A stretch of 42,520 bases of DNA from Planctomycetota bacterium (lineage in GTDB: Bacteria > Planctomycetota > Phycisphaerae > Phycisphaerales > SM1A02), in NCBI GenBank assembly GCA_022564665.1, contig JADFKZ010000007.1, positions 1-42,520 of the forward strand. The letters run 5' to 3'. Made by a program: the position numbers and the translations under genes. Below the pieces are notes generated by a model. That model worked only from the letters and a program-made list of their open reading frames with translations. It did not search any database and had not been told where the DNA came from. This document shows positions 15,375 through 23,641 of the stretch, one piece after another (positions within the stretch are counted from its first letter, which is position 1; the number at the start of each line of letters is the position of its first letter).

Positions 15375-18300
15375 CTATCGGTTGTCGTAGGGGCGCATTT
15401 GCCGCCGGAACGGTTCGGCGGTCACGTAGCGGGTGTGGTACTCCAGCCAGTCGGGGTGAGTCCAGCGGAGCGTGGGCGGCGTTTCATGTGGGGGATAGGG
15501 GTAGCCGCTCATGGCGTGATGGGGCAAGGGGCCCACGGTCTTGGACGCCTGCGTGTTGAGGTCGCCGTCCTTGACCCATCCGTCACAAAAGAGGATGAAG
15601 TCACGCGTCCAGCCCGCCTTCGGCGGTGGCGGGGCCTTGAAGCTCAAGCTGATGCGGTCGCCGGCGTTCATGATTACAAAACGGTCGTCGGTCTCGGCCA
15701 GGAGCTTGTCCACGTCGCCATAGCGTGTGTAGTACCCCTCCAGGTCGCGCCACCGGGCCCTCCGCGAAACGAGCGTGTAGTCGGGCCATTCGGGGGCGAG
15801 CTCATCACGGCGGCGCATGACCGGAAAGCCGACGTATTCCAGCTTGGCCTCGGCCGTCGGCAGGGAGACGGGGCGAGCCACGAAGGCGGGCCTGCCGAGG
15901 CTGAAGGAGATCCGATCCCAGTAGATCTCCAGGTTGGTCTTGAGCCGGAGTCGGTGATCGTTCGTCGGGAACGCGCCGGTGAGGTCCAGGACGATCGTCT
16001 TGAGCTTGCCCGCGGGAAAACCGGCGTTGGGGATCGCCTCGACAAAAGCCCCAGCTCCATCGGCCACCAAGACGCTCAGCGGCACTGGTGGCGGATGGCG
16101 GCCCTGAGAACGCGCGATGTTGATGCTGGTGTCGGTGGGCATGATCCAGCCGCTCCCGATCAGCAGGACGGTCTGCGGTTCCTGCCAGGGCCCGAGGTCC
16201 AGCTCCACGAAGTGCATCTCGGCGACGCCCTGGTACCGGCCCTTTTCAAAGCCGCCGAGGCGGCGGCCATCACGGGCCGCGACCACCGCCAGGACTTCCC
16301 GGCCGCGGTGGTCCACCGCTGACCGTGGCGTTCGAAGCTCATCGATGACATGGAGCGTGAAGGGCGGAGGCCGCGGGGCGCGGAACCGCTCATCCACGAA
16401 GATGTCCAGATCCGCGGGGTGGTCCACGGCCCAGAGCTCGACCTCGTCGATGAACATCGTCTCCCACAGCGCCGCGGTGATCGCCAGCTCGTAGCGGCCG
16501 GCGCGCGCGGCAAGTTGCCGGGCCTCGATCTTGACGTAGTCGCGCGTGGTCAACACCGGGGCCACGGTCTGCGCGTTGATCTTCATCCCCAGCGGGCTGC
16601 GCCACAGCAGATCGGTCACAAACTCCAGACCCCGGCCATTGTCGGCAAGGAGGAAGGGGCAGGAGCCCTTGAGCGTCTGCTTCTCGATGATGCGCTGGTT
16701 CGGCTCCGGTGCGATGATGTTCTGAGGGACGCCGTTGGGCCAGACCACACGGACGGCGTCGGGGGGTCCCAGGCCGCCGAGGCCGAAATGCGTGACCGGC
16801 CCCTCGATCATTCGCTTTTGGTAGGCCCGGCCGCATCGAAGCTCGATGAACCCGCCGAGACCGAAGGCGTTGTTCCGCTGCCCGCCCTTGAGAAGGGCTT
16901 CGAGTCCAAGCTGCTGCCAGCCGTGAACGCTGCCGCCGTCGTTGACCCAGATGGTGCAACGGTCGTCGAGGCGGGTCACGAGCAGGTCGAGATCGCCGTC
17001 GGCGTCGTAGTCAATTGCCTCGGTCTGGCGTACTCGGCCGGCGGAGTCCGGCAGCCAGTCCGGTTGGGGCTCAAACGACAGACCGCCGGTGTTGCGAAGA
17101 AAATGGGGTCGGCCGCCGGCCACGACCAGGAGGTCCAGCCAACCGTCGTTGTCGACGTCGAGGTGCTCGATGGCGTTGGGGCCGGGCGCGGGCGGCTTGA
17201 GGTTGGCGACCGTGTGCGACTCGAACTCGACGCCCCGTCTGTTGGCGGCCACGATCAACGATCCATCGATGGTCACAACCGCCAGATCCAGCCAGCCGTC
17301 GTTGTCGAAATCAGCGAGGGAAAGTGCCAGGGCATGGGCGGGGATAACGCTCCCGTGAGTTCTGGCAAACCGGCCCGACCGCCGGTTGTCAAAGCGAAGG
17401 ATCCTGCCTCGGGCGTCAGCCACGACCAGATCCAGGTCGCCGTCCTGGTCGAGGTCGCCGATCGCGGCGTCGACGAGAACGAGATCGTCATCGCCGACGA
17501 GGCCGATCTCGGCTGCGATCTCACTGAACGACCCGTCGCCATTGTTGCGAAGAACCACCGCCGCCACGCCGCGGCGTCCGGCAACCACGTCCAGGTCTCC
17601 GTCATGGTCCAGATCCCAGGGAAGAAGCAGCTCGACGGCGGCCGGCTCCTGAAGCGGCCCGAGCAGGGGGTCGCCGGGACTGGGAGAAAAGGACCCGTCG
17701 GCTCCCTGCAGGTACAGACGCACACTGCCGCCGGCCAGACCACACAGCAGGTCGATGCGGCGGTCGTTGTTGATGTCCACGGCCAGGAGCCGTCGGATGT
17801 GGAGGATTGCGGATGGGGTCCCGGCTTCGCCGATCCGCAGACGCTGGGCCAACTCGTAGAGACCCTCTTGATCGGGACGGTAGACCGCGAGGGTCGATCG
17901 CTCCCCAAGAGCGAGCATCGGCCACGTGCCGATGCCCTGCTGAACCGCGACGGCGGTCTGTGTCTTTGCCTGTGGCAGCCCGGCGGCTTCACCGAGGTCC
18001 AGATACCTCACCTCGATCGAACGGGGACCGATCGGCGGCTCCGGAACCTGGTGATCAATAAAATCCCAGATAGGCTCGGCCACGGGTACCGGCGGGCCTC
18101 TGAGCGTTACAAGTGAGTCCTGCCAGGGGCGGGTGGGCTTGAGCACGTTGTCCAGGGCGATCACCGCCAGCCTGGCGCGCGCTGCGCCACCTTCAGCAGC
18201 GAAGCGGCGTGAATCGGCCAAGAGCTGCGCCGCCTGCGGGCTGTCGATGATCGCCAGGGCATCGAGGGCGTCGAGTTGCTCGCCCGCGAGCAGGGTGTGC

Positions 18301-18875
18301 CTCCGCTGAAGGAGCTGGCGTGCCAGAGCGAGGCGGGCCACAACGTTCTCCGGCGCGCGAGCGCAGATCGCCTGAAGATGGGCCAGGAGGGCTTCACCGG
18401 CGGCGTCCGATGGGTCTCTGCGCAAGACCTCAACCAGCGACCACCGGACCCGCAGGTGGTCGGCTGCAGCGGTCAGGGCGGACTCCAGGATCGCCCTGGC
18501 GTCCACATCGCGGCCCTGGTAGCCGGCGGTAAGGGATCGAAGCACGGCGATCTCGGGATGGTCCGGTGCAAGCTCGCCCGCCCGATCCAGATGCGTCCCT
18601 GCTTCGGCAAGCTTGCTCTGCCTCAGGGCGATCAGCCCGCGGTTGGCATGTACCATCGGCTCGTCGGGGAGCAGATCGATGAGCTCGTCAAAGGCCCGGA
18701 TTGCTTCAGCGTTCCGCTCAGCCTCAAGGTAGGCAAGCGCCAGGTTGCGCTTCTTCATCAGTCTCGATGCGTCATCGGCGGCGGGGGCGGCGGTGGGCTG
18801 CCCTGACCGGCGGCACCCGGTGGGAGTCCAGGGCGTTCCAAGCACGCATGCGGCTGCGACGAGAAAGCAGATCAC
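15375..18875 (-). CDS. Large TPR / VCBS (FG-GAP) / ASPIC-UnbV lipoprotein-like surface protein
   Basis: About 1166 residues. After a hydrophobic start (I-C-F-L-V-A-A-A-C-V-L-G, possible lipid Cys in P-T-G-C) come TPR-like helices (A-L-A-Y-L-E-A-E-R-N-A-E-A-I-R-A-F and similar). Six calcium-type D-x-[DN]-x-D-G-x-x-D loops follow (such as D-L-D-H-D-G-D-L-D and D-F-D-N-D-G-W-L-D), marking a VCBS propeller. Next is an ASPIC/UnbV-type segment (N-A-F-G-L-G-G-F-I-E-L-R, then V-R-V-V-W-P-N-G), then about 450 residues I cannot name. Such CRTAC-like proteins are surface-exposed and common in planctomycetes. The start is uncertain: GTG 18875 suits a signal, but the frame is open to an ATG at 19040. Confidence 0.75.
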   Translation of the reverse strand: MICFLVAAACVLGTPWTPTGCRRSGQPTAAPAADDASRLMKKRNLALAYLEAERNAEAIRAFDELIDLLPDEPMVHANRGLIALRQSKLAEAGTHLDRAGELAPDHPEIAVLRSLTAGYQGRDVDARAILESALTAAADHLRVRWSLVEVLRRDPSDAAGEALLAHLQAICARAPENVVARLALARQLLQRRHTLLAGEQLDALDALAIIDSPQAAQLLADSRRFAAEGGAARARLAVIALDNVLKPTRPWQDSLVTLRGPPVPVAEPIWDFIDHQVPEPPIGPRSIEVRYLDLGEAAGLPQAKTQTAVAVQQGIGTWPMLALGERSTLAVYRPDQEGLYELAQRLRIGEAGTPSAILHIRRLLAVDINNDRRIDLLCGLAGGSVRLYLQGADGSFSPSPGDPLLGPLQEPAAVELLLPWDLDHDGDLDVVAGRRGVAAVVLRNNGDGSFSEIAAEIGLVGDDDLVLVDAAIGDLDQDGDLDLVVADARGRILRFDNRRSGRFARTHGSVIPAHALALSLADFDNDGWLDLAVVTIDGSLIVAANRRGVEFESHTVANLKPPAPGPNAIEHLDVDNDGWLDLLVVAGGRPHFLRNTGGLSFEPQPDWLPDSAGRVRQTEAIDYDADGDLDLLVTRLDDRCTIWVNDGGSVHGWQQLGLEALLKGGQRNNAFGLGGFIELRCGRAYQKRMIEGPVTHFGLGGLGPPDAVRVVWPNGVPQNIIAPEPNQRIIEKQTLKGSCPFLLADNGRGLEFVTDLLWRSPLGMKINAQTVAPVLTTRDYVKIEARQLAARAGRYELAITAALWETMFIDEVELWAVDHPADLDIFVDERFRAPRPPPFTLHVIDELRTPRSAVDHRGREVLAVVAARDGRRLGGFEKGRYQGVAEMHFVELDLGPWQEPQTVLLIGSGWIMPTDTSINIARSQGRHPPPVPLSVLVADGAGAFVEAIPNAGFPAGKLKTIVLDLTGAFPTNDHRLRLKTNLEIYWDRISFSLGRPAFVARPVSLPTAEAKLEYVGFPVMRRRDELAPEWPDYTLVSRRARWRDLEGYYTRYGDVDKLLAETDDRFVIMNAGDRISLSFKAPPPPKAGWTRDFILFCDGWVKDGDLNTQASKTVGPLPHHAMSGYPYPPHETPPTLRWTHPDWLEYHTRYVTAEPFRRQMRPYDNR

Positions 18876-19023
18876 TCCCCGAGGCTCCGGTCGCGGCCCG
18901 GGTGACTGAGATACCGCCTGGGACTCCAAGAGCTCCAACTCCAATCGTTCCGCGTATGCAGCAAAGATCGGGCGGACTATACCCCGGAGCGGCTCACGCG
19001 GAGGCGGGCGGGCGGGGGAGCAG

Positions 19024-19052
19024 TTGCAAGTCGCAGCCATATCTGCTACATG
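19024..19052 (+). promoter_or_regulatory. Possible sigma-70-type promoter for feoA
   Basis: TTGCAA (19024-19029) and TACATG (19047-19052) are separated by 17 bp. If used, transcription would begin inside the adjacent Fur-like box. Both hexamers are imperfect. Confidence 0.3.
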
Positions 19053-19054
19053 TG

Positions 19055-19074
19055 ATTGAGACTCAATCTCAATT
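19055..19074 (+). promoter_or_regulatory. Candidate Fur-like iron box upstream of feoA
   Basis: ATTGAGACTCAATCTCAATT contains a 6-1-6 palindrome ATTGAG-A-CTCAAT (19055-19067) and overlapping half-sites TTGAGA and TCTCAA (19056-19072), an arrangement typical of Fur operators. It lies 28 bp before feoA and also upstream of the divergent TPR/VCBS gene. Its near-copy at 9981-10000 supports a shared regulator. Confidence 0.6.
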
Positions 19075-19101
19075 CAAACCCATCTGGAGGCTCATCCGCC
19101 C

Positions 19102-19371
19102 ATGACGGCAGATCCAGCAGTGGTTTCTGAGCAGGTGGCGTGCGTGCCGCTGACCCATCTTGCGGTCGGGGAGAGGGGGCGGCTGTGGGCGAGCAACCTC
19201 GCCGGTCACGAGCGCCGTGTGCTCGAAGCCATGGGGCTGGTGGGGGAATCGGAGATTCGCATCATCAAGGGAGGGGAGCCCTGTATCGTTCAGGTCAACT
19301 CAACGCGGCTGGCTCTGGCGGGAACGGTGGCCAGCCAGATCTTGGTGATGCCGCTGGGCAAGAGCGCCTAA
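19102..19371 (+). CDS. feoA: FeoA ferrous-iron transport accessory protein
   Basis: 89 residues of the SH3-like FeoA family, a small cytosolic partner that modulates FeoB. The family pattern is clear: P-L-T-H-L-A-V-G-E-R-G-R-L, then E-R-R-V-L-E-A-M-G-L-V-G-E-S-E-I-R-I-I-K-G-G-E-P, and a final strand R-L-A-L-A-G-T-V-A-S-Q-I-L-V. ATG 19102 is preceded by CTGGAG about 14 bp upstream, a weak ribosome site. feoB begins about 20 bp after its stop. The Fur-like box upstream predicts repression when iron is sufficient. Confidence 0.88.
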   Translation: MTADPAVVSEQVACVPLTHLAVGERGRLWASNLAGHERRVLEAMGLVGESEIRIIKGGEPCIVQVNSTRLALAGTVASQILVMPLGKSA

Positions 19372-19390
19372 GGCGTTGGGACGACGGCGG

Positions 19391-21382
19391 ATGACGAGGC
19401 TTTGCGACCAAACCGCCGTCAGCAACGGCGACCGGGCTACTCCGGCTCGCCTGACCCGCATCGCCCTCCTGGGTAATCCTAACACCGGCAAGACCACGCT
19501 TTTTAACCGTCTGTGCGGCATCCGTGCCAGGACGGCGAACTTCCCCGGCTCGACGGTCGACGCGCGGGTTGGCCGATGTGTCCGCAACGGCTTTCGCTTC
19601 GACGCGATCGACCTTCCGGGCACCTATAGCCTGCACCTGGATCTTCCCGAGTCACGGCTCTGCCGCCGTCTGATCGAGGGCCGGATTGAGTGGCTGGCGG
19701 CACCCGATGGTGTGGTCGTCGTCGTCGACGCGACCAACCTCTTCCGCAACCTCCTCTTTGTGGCGGAGGTTCTCCGCACGGGCAGACACGCCGTGGTTGC
19801 TCTGAACATGGTTGATCTGGCGGAGCGTCTGGGGCTTCAGGTCGATATCGAGCGTCTCAGCAGGTCTCTGGGGTGCCCTGTCGTGCCCATCTGCGCCCGG
19901 AGCGGCGAAGGCGTTGACGAGCTGCTCGAGGCGATGGCGGCGCCCGGCGGGGATGGTGGCGGTGTTCGCTACCCCCAAGACACCGAATCCGCCGTTCACT
20001 GGGCCAACGAGCTTGTCGCAACCTGTGTCGGTGGTGAGCGTGCCGCCACCGACACGCTCACCGAGCGGCTCGATGCGATCTTCACCCACCCCGTCGCAGG
20101 TCTGGGTGTGTTTGTCGCGACGATGACCGCCCTTTTTCTGGTGATCTTCAGCCTCGCCGATGTTCCGATGCGACTGATCGATGTGATGTTTGCCAACCTG
20201 GGCCAATGGCTTGGCGGCGTCGTTCCATCCGGAGCCCTGGGCGACCTGCTCGTAAACGGGGTGGTGGCCGGGGTGGCGGGGACGGTGGTCTTCCTGCCTC
20301 AGATCTGCCTGCTCTTCTTCCTGATCAGCCTTCTTGAGGACACCGGCTATCTGGCCCGAGCCGCGTTCGTGATGGAACGCCTTCTCCGGCGGTTTGGTCT
20401 TCCGGGTCAGGCGTTCGTGCCGCTGTTGTCCGCACATGCCTGTGCCATCCCCGCCATCATGTCGGCGCGCCTCATCCCCGACTTCCGCGATCGTGTTGCG
20501 ACCATACTCGTGGCTCCCCTGATGAGCTGTTCGGCGCGGCTGCCGGTCTATGTGCTGCTGATCGGTTTGCTCTTCGTCGACAATCCGCTGGCGGCGGGCC
20601 TGGCCTTTACCGCCTGCTACGCGCTGGGGGCGGGAGCGGCGGTCGGAACGGCGTTCATCCTTCGGCGGACCATCCTCAAGGGCCGCGCGCGGCCGATGGT
20701 GATTGAGCTTCCCAGCTACAAGCGTCCCTCGGTGCGAACGGCTCTGCTGACCACGCTTGATCGGGCGCGGCTCTTTATCCGCAAGGCGGGAACGGTGATC
20801 ATGGCCATCTGCATCATCCTGTGGTGGCTCAGCGCCTATCCGAGGACGGATCCTCCAGCCGAGGCGCTCTCGCTGCGGGCCGAGGCCCGGCAACTGGAAG
20901 CCGCCGAGCCCGCCCACGCCGGCGAGCTGCGCCTGGAGGCGGGCGTCCTGGAGTCCAGGCACGCGCTGGCCGAAAGCGCGATCGGGCGTGCCGGCCGGTT
21001 CGTGGAGCCGATCTTCAAACCGCTCGGATATGACTGGCAGCTCTCCATCGGTCTCCTGACCAGCTTTGCGGCGCGGGAGGTCTTTGTCTCCACCATGGCC
21101 GTGATCTTCGCCGCCGCCGAGGACACCAACGACCCCACTGTGTTACACCGGATCAGGGTCGCGCGCCGTTCTGACGGCGGTCCCGTCTTCAGCCGGGCAA
21201 CGGCGGCAAGCCTCCTGGTCTTCTACGTCCTGGCGATGCAATGCCTTCCCACCTTGCCGGTGACGAAACGGGAGACGGGCAGCTGGTGGTGGGCGGTGTT
21301 GCAGTTTAGCTACATGTTTGCGCTGGCCTATGGCGCCGCCTTCTTGACCTATCAGGCGTTGCGGCTGGCGGGGGTCTCCTGA
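19391..21382 (+). CDS. feoB: FeoB ferrous-iron permease with G-domain
   Basis: 663 residues from ATG 19391. The N-terminal GTPase domain has G1 G28-N-P-N-T-G-K-T-T36, G3 D-L-P-G-T-Y-S and G4 N-M-V-D. The membrane domain shows paired Gate motifs (F-V-P-L-L-S-A-H-A-C-A-I-P-A-I-M and P-L-M-S-C-S-A-R-L-P-V-Y) and about ten hydrophobic segments. It imports Fe(II) across the inner membrane. Compared with the usual G-C-N-V-P core of Gate 1, this one reads A-C-A-I-P, keeping the Cys. The length is near the short end of the family. It ends in a TGATG overlap with the next small gene. Confidence 0.95.
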   Translation: MTRLCDQTAVSNGDRATPARLTRIALLGNPNTGKTTLFNRLCGIRARTANFPGSTVDARVGRCVRNGFRFDAIDLPGTYSLHLDLPESRLCRRLIEGRIEWLAAPDGVVVVVDATNLFRNLLFVAEVLRTGRHAVVALNMVDLAERLGLQVDIERLSRSLGCPVVPICARSGEGVDELLEAMAAPGGDGGGVRYPQDTESAVHWANELVATCVGGERAATDTLTERLDAIFTHPVAGLGVFVATMTALFLVIFSLADVPMRLIDVMFANLGQWLGGVVPSGALGDLLVNGVVAGVAGTVVFLPQICLLFFLISLLEDTGYLARAAFVMERLLRRFGLPGQAFVPLLSAHACAIPAIMSARLIPDFRDRVATILVAPLMSCSARLPVYVLLIGLLFVDNPLAAGLAFTACYALGAGAAVGTAFILRRTILKGRARPMVIELPSYKRPSVRTALLTTLDRARLFIRKAGTVIMAICIILWWLSAYPRTDPPAEALSLRAEARQLEAAEPAHAGELRLEAGVLESRHALAESAIGRAGRFVEPIFKPLGYDWQLSIGLLTSFAAREVFVSTMAVIFAAAEDTNDPTVLHRIRVARRSDGGPVFSRATAASLLVFYVLAMQCLPTLPVTKRETGSWWWAVLQFSYMFALAYGAAFLTYQALRLAGVS

Positions 21383-21573
21383 TGGGCGTTCCCCTGGACG
21401 ACTGGCAGTTCTATGTGGTGACGGCGCTGGCCTTGGTGAGCCTTTGGCTCGTGGTCAGGCCCTTCGTCGGGTCACGCAGAGAGGGGGGTGGGGGATGCCA
21501 CACCTGCGGCGGCGGCCCCCCGGCGGCCCGCCGGGGGAGGGTCACCATGACCATCCGGGGCAGGCGGGTCTGA
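21382..21573 (+). CDS. FeoB-associated Cys-rich membrane peptide
   Basis: 63 residues. The ATG at 21382 shares its A with the TGA of feoB, so translation is coupled. One membrane helix (F-Y-V-V-T-A-L-A-L-V-S-L-W-L-V-V) is followed by a glycine-rich stretch with C-H-T-C-G-G-G. This is the architecture of the small FeoB-associated Cys-rich proteins found after feoB in many bacteria, thought to assist iron transport in place of FeoC. The two cysteines could bind Fe or Zn. The 213 bp after it (21574-21786) hold no gene I can support. Confidence 0.75.
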   Translation: MGVPLDDWQFYVVTALALVSLWLVVRPFVGSRREGGGGCHTCGGGPPAARRGRVTMTIRGRRV

Positions 21574-21786
21574 GCCCTGGGGCGGCGGGCGATGCCCGGT
21601 GGGCTAGATGGCGGGCAGCAAAGCGGATATCGTTCTCCTGTGATATTGGTATGCGGACCCCCGTCGCGCAGCCTGTCGCTGGCCGCTTCACCATTCCATT
21701 GTGCCTATTTGCTCCGCCGCCGCTGAGACGGCGACAGTTGTGTTTGGGATGACCCTGTGGCCGGCGATCGAGGCGTGCGGCTGAGC

Positions 21787-23271
21787 TCAGGTATTCGAAG
21801 CCTCGGGTTCGATCGCCTCCGCCGGATGCCCGGACACCGCGCGCACCTCGACGGAGATCTTGCCGAACTGCAGGACATCGCCGTGAGTCAGGTCGCGGCG
21901 GATGCCTGATTTTGGGTCCTCGTACTTGATCACGCCGTCAATCATCCAGATCTTGGCGACGACCGGCGCGTCGTCTTCCCAGTCGGGGCAGATGTGCGCG
22001 TCCTTGCGGCTGCCCACCACGATCGGTTTGGGGCCCAGCAGAAGCGTCGATCTCTCGTTCCTGGCCCAGTTGACAACGAGCCAGGCCTTGCGGGAGACGG
22101 ACTCGACGAGGACCAGAGTCATTCCGGTGCACAGGCCGAGGATCGCGGCGGCGACCAGACGGCCCGCCGTGTCGCCCACCTCGGGCACGAGCCTCAGAAA
22201 GATGACGCCTGCGATGACTCCCCCCGTGACCCCGCCGGCGACGGCGCGGCTGCGGCTGAGGTTGGGCACGAAGCCGCCCATTCCCAGCCCCGCCCCGAAA
22301 CCCAATACGACCCATGCCGCGATGCGTCCGCCGGCGCCGGATCCCGGCATTCCGGAGAGGAAGTAGAAGAGACTCTGCCCCGCGGTCCCGGCAAAGAGAC
22401 CCGTCAGCACGCCTCCTCCCACGATCACCGCAAGCTCCTTGATCCCCAGCATGCGTCGGCGGAGGTATCTATTCTGGCCGATGACCAGCGCCAGGCTCGC
22501 CCCGATGGCGATGAGGCTGGCCCATATCGCCGCCCTCCCCACGCTCTCCTTGAAGTCCACGATGTCCGGAACGCTGGCGAGCATCTGACGGTTCCTGATC
22601 ACCCTCTCCGACCGGCGGAACGCCTTGGCGAGCGCTTGGGGATCGGAGATGATCACGTTCCCCCTTTCACCGGTGATCTGTCGAAGGAGGGTTGCGTCGG
22701 CCAGACCGGTGCCGATGGCAACGATGTTGATGCCCGAGTCCCGGACACGGGTGGCGGCGTTGAGGGCTTCGGCTTCCGGGTCGCCGTGAATGGAAAGGCC
22801 CTCCGGCTTTCCGTCGGAAAAAAGCAGGATCCATCGCTCGCCCGCAGCGCGCGCCAGTGCTTCGGCCGCCACATCCAGGCCGCGGCCGAGGTTCGTGGTT
22901 CCTCCCGCGTTCAGCCGGTGCAGGGAGCGCAGGAGCTTGTCGGAGTCCTGGCTCAGCTTGCTCAAGCGCTGCGCGTCGTTTGAAAAGACGACCAGTGCAA
23001 TGGAATCCAGCGAGAGATCCTGGCGCTCGAGGAACTCTCCCGCCGCCTGCTTGAGTTCTTGAAGCTGAGTGCGACCTGTCACCGGGGCGCGGCCCCCGAT
23101 CAACTTGGCCATCGAGCCGCTGACATCAAAGAGCAGGCAGATGCTTCGCGGCGTTGCCTGGACGACTTGCTTGCCCTCATGAAGAAACAGCGACTCGCCC
23201 CCCAGCGCGCCGAGGGCGGCTCCCAACGCACCGAGGATCGCCATCCCGAAGATTTTCCGGAGAAAGGGCAT
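21787..23271 (-). CDS. VWA domain - multi-pass membrane - FHA-like protein
   Basis: About 494 residues from ATG 23271. After a hydrophobic anchor (I-F-G-M-A-I-L-G-A-L-G-A-A-L-G) comes a von Willebrand A domain with a full MIDAS: D-V-S-G-S, Thr in G-G-T-T-N-L-G-R-G-L, and Asp in L-L-F-S-D-G-K-P-E-G. It probably binds a divalent ion and a partner outside or at the membrane. Next are six or so Gly-rich membrane helices (about residues 240-390). The C-terminal ~100 residues look FHA-like: I-V-V-G-S-R-K-D-A-H-I-C-P-D-W and L-T-H-G-D-V-L-Q-F-G. The combination could link surface sensing to phosphothreonine signalling (inference). It is alone on its strand. Confidence 0.7.
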   Translation of the reverse strand: MPFLRKIFGMAILGALGAALGALGGESLFLHEGKQVVQATPRSICLLFDVSGSMAKLIGGRAPVTGRTQLQELKQAAGEFLERQDLSLDSIALVVFSNDAQRLSKLSQDSDKLLRSLHRLNAGGTTNLGRGLDVAAEALARAAGERWILLFSDGKPEGLSIHGDPEAEALNAATRVRDSGINIVAIGTGLADATLLRQITGERGNVIISDPQALAKAFRRSERVIRNRQMLASVPDIVDFKESVGRAAIWASLIAIGASLALVIGQNRYLRRRMLGIKELAVIVGGGVLTGLFAGTAGQSLFYFLSGMPGSGAGGRIAAWVVLGFGAGLGMGGFVPNLSRSRAVAGGVTGGVIAGVIFLRLVPEVGDTAGRLVAAAILGLCTGMTLVLVESVSRKAWLVVNWARNERSTLLLGPKPIVVGSRKDAHICPDWEDDAPVVAKIWMIDGVIKYEDPKSGIRRDLTHGDVLQFGKISVEVRAVSGHPAEAIEPEASNT

Positions 23272-23641
23272 CTCGCCCAAGATCGGGCAGGTTGCTGGAG
23301 AACCTAAGCAAATGGGCCTGAAGGGCCCCGGCTAACCGTTATGTCTCTTCCAGGCCGTTTCGCTTGACAAGGCCCAAAGACCGAATCCGCTGCAGATAGG
23401 GATTTGGAGCTGGGCCTCCCCGATGACGAGCAGTCCGATTTGCCGGGTGATTCCTAGCCCGCTTCCAAGGAGACCCGGAAGCGATCGTGGGCGGCGGGCG
23501 ACTTGTGGGGCCGCGACGGAACAGGATTGATGAACGTGGCCGGAGGCCGCTACGGAGCGCTCGAAACAGCTCCAAAACCAACTGCCCTGAACCGATAACC
23601 ACGACGCCCCTCGCCGCGCCGCCACGGGTAGGCTATACCTC
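23272..23641. other. 370-bp intergenic region between divergent genes
   Basis: No coding sequence recognised. It separates the VWA gene (minus) from the sigma-factor gene (plus), so promoters for both probably lie here. A TATACC hexamer sits about 10 bases before the sigma-factor ATG, a weak possible -10. It also holds the repeat at 23539-23569. Confidence 0.4.
23539..23569 (+). repeat. Short interspersed repeat, third copy
   Basis: Reads GCCGGAGGCCGCTACGGA followed by G-CGCTCG-AAACAG. The first 23 bases match the reverse complement of 15226-15248 with one mismatch, and the last 19 match that of 15131-15149 with one mismatch. This copy therefore joins both halves seen separately in the other gap. 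Confidence 0.55.

Noticed and set aside
16350-18116. 588-codon plus-strand open frame
   Set aside because: It lies antisense inside the TPR/VCBS gene, whose motifs are unambiguous; the GC-rich codon pattern creates the mirror frame.
19652-20962. 436-codon minus-strand open frame
   Set aside because: Antisense to feoB and rich in Arg, His and Gly, with no recognisable domain.
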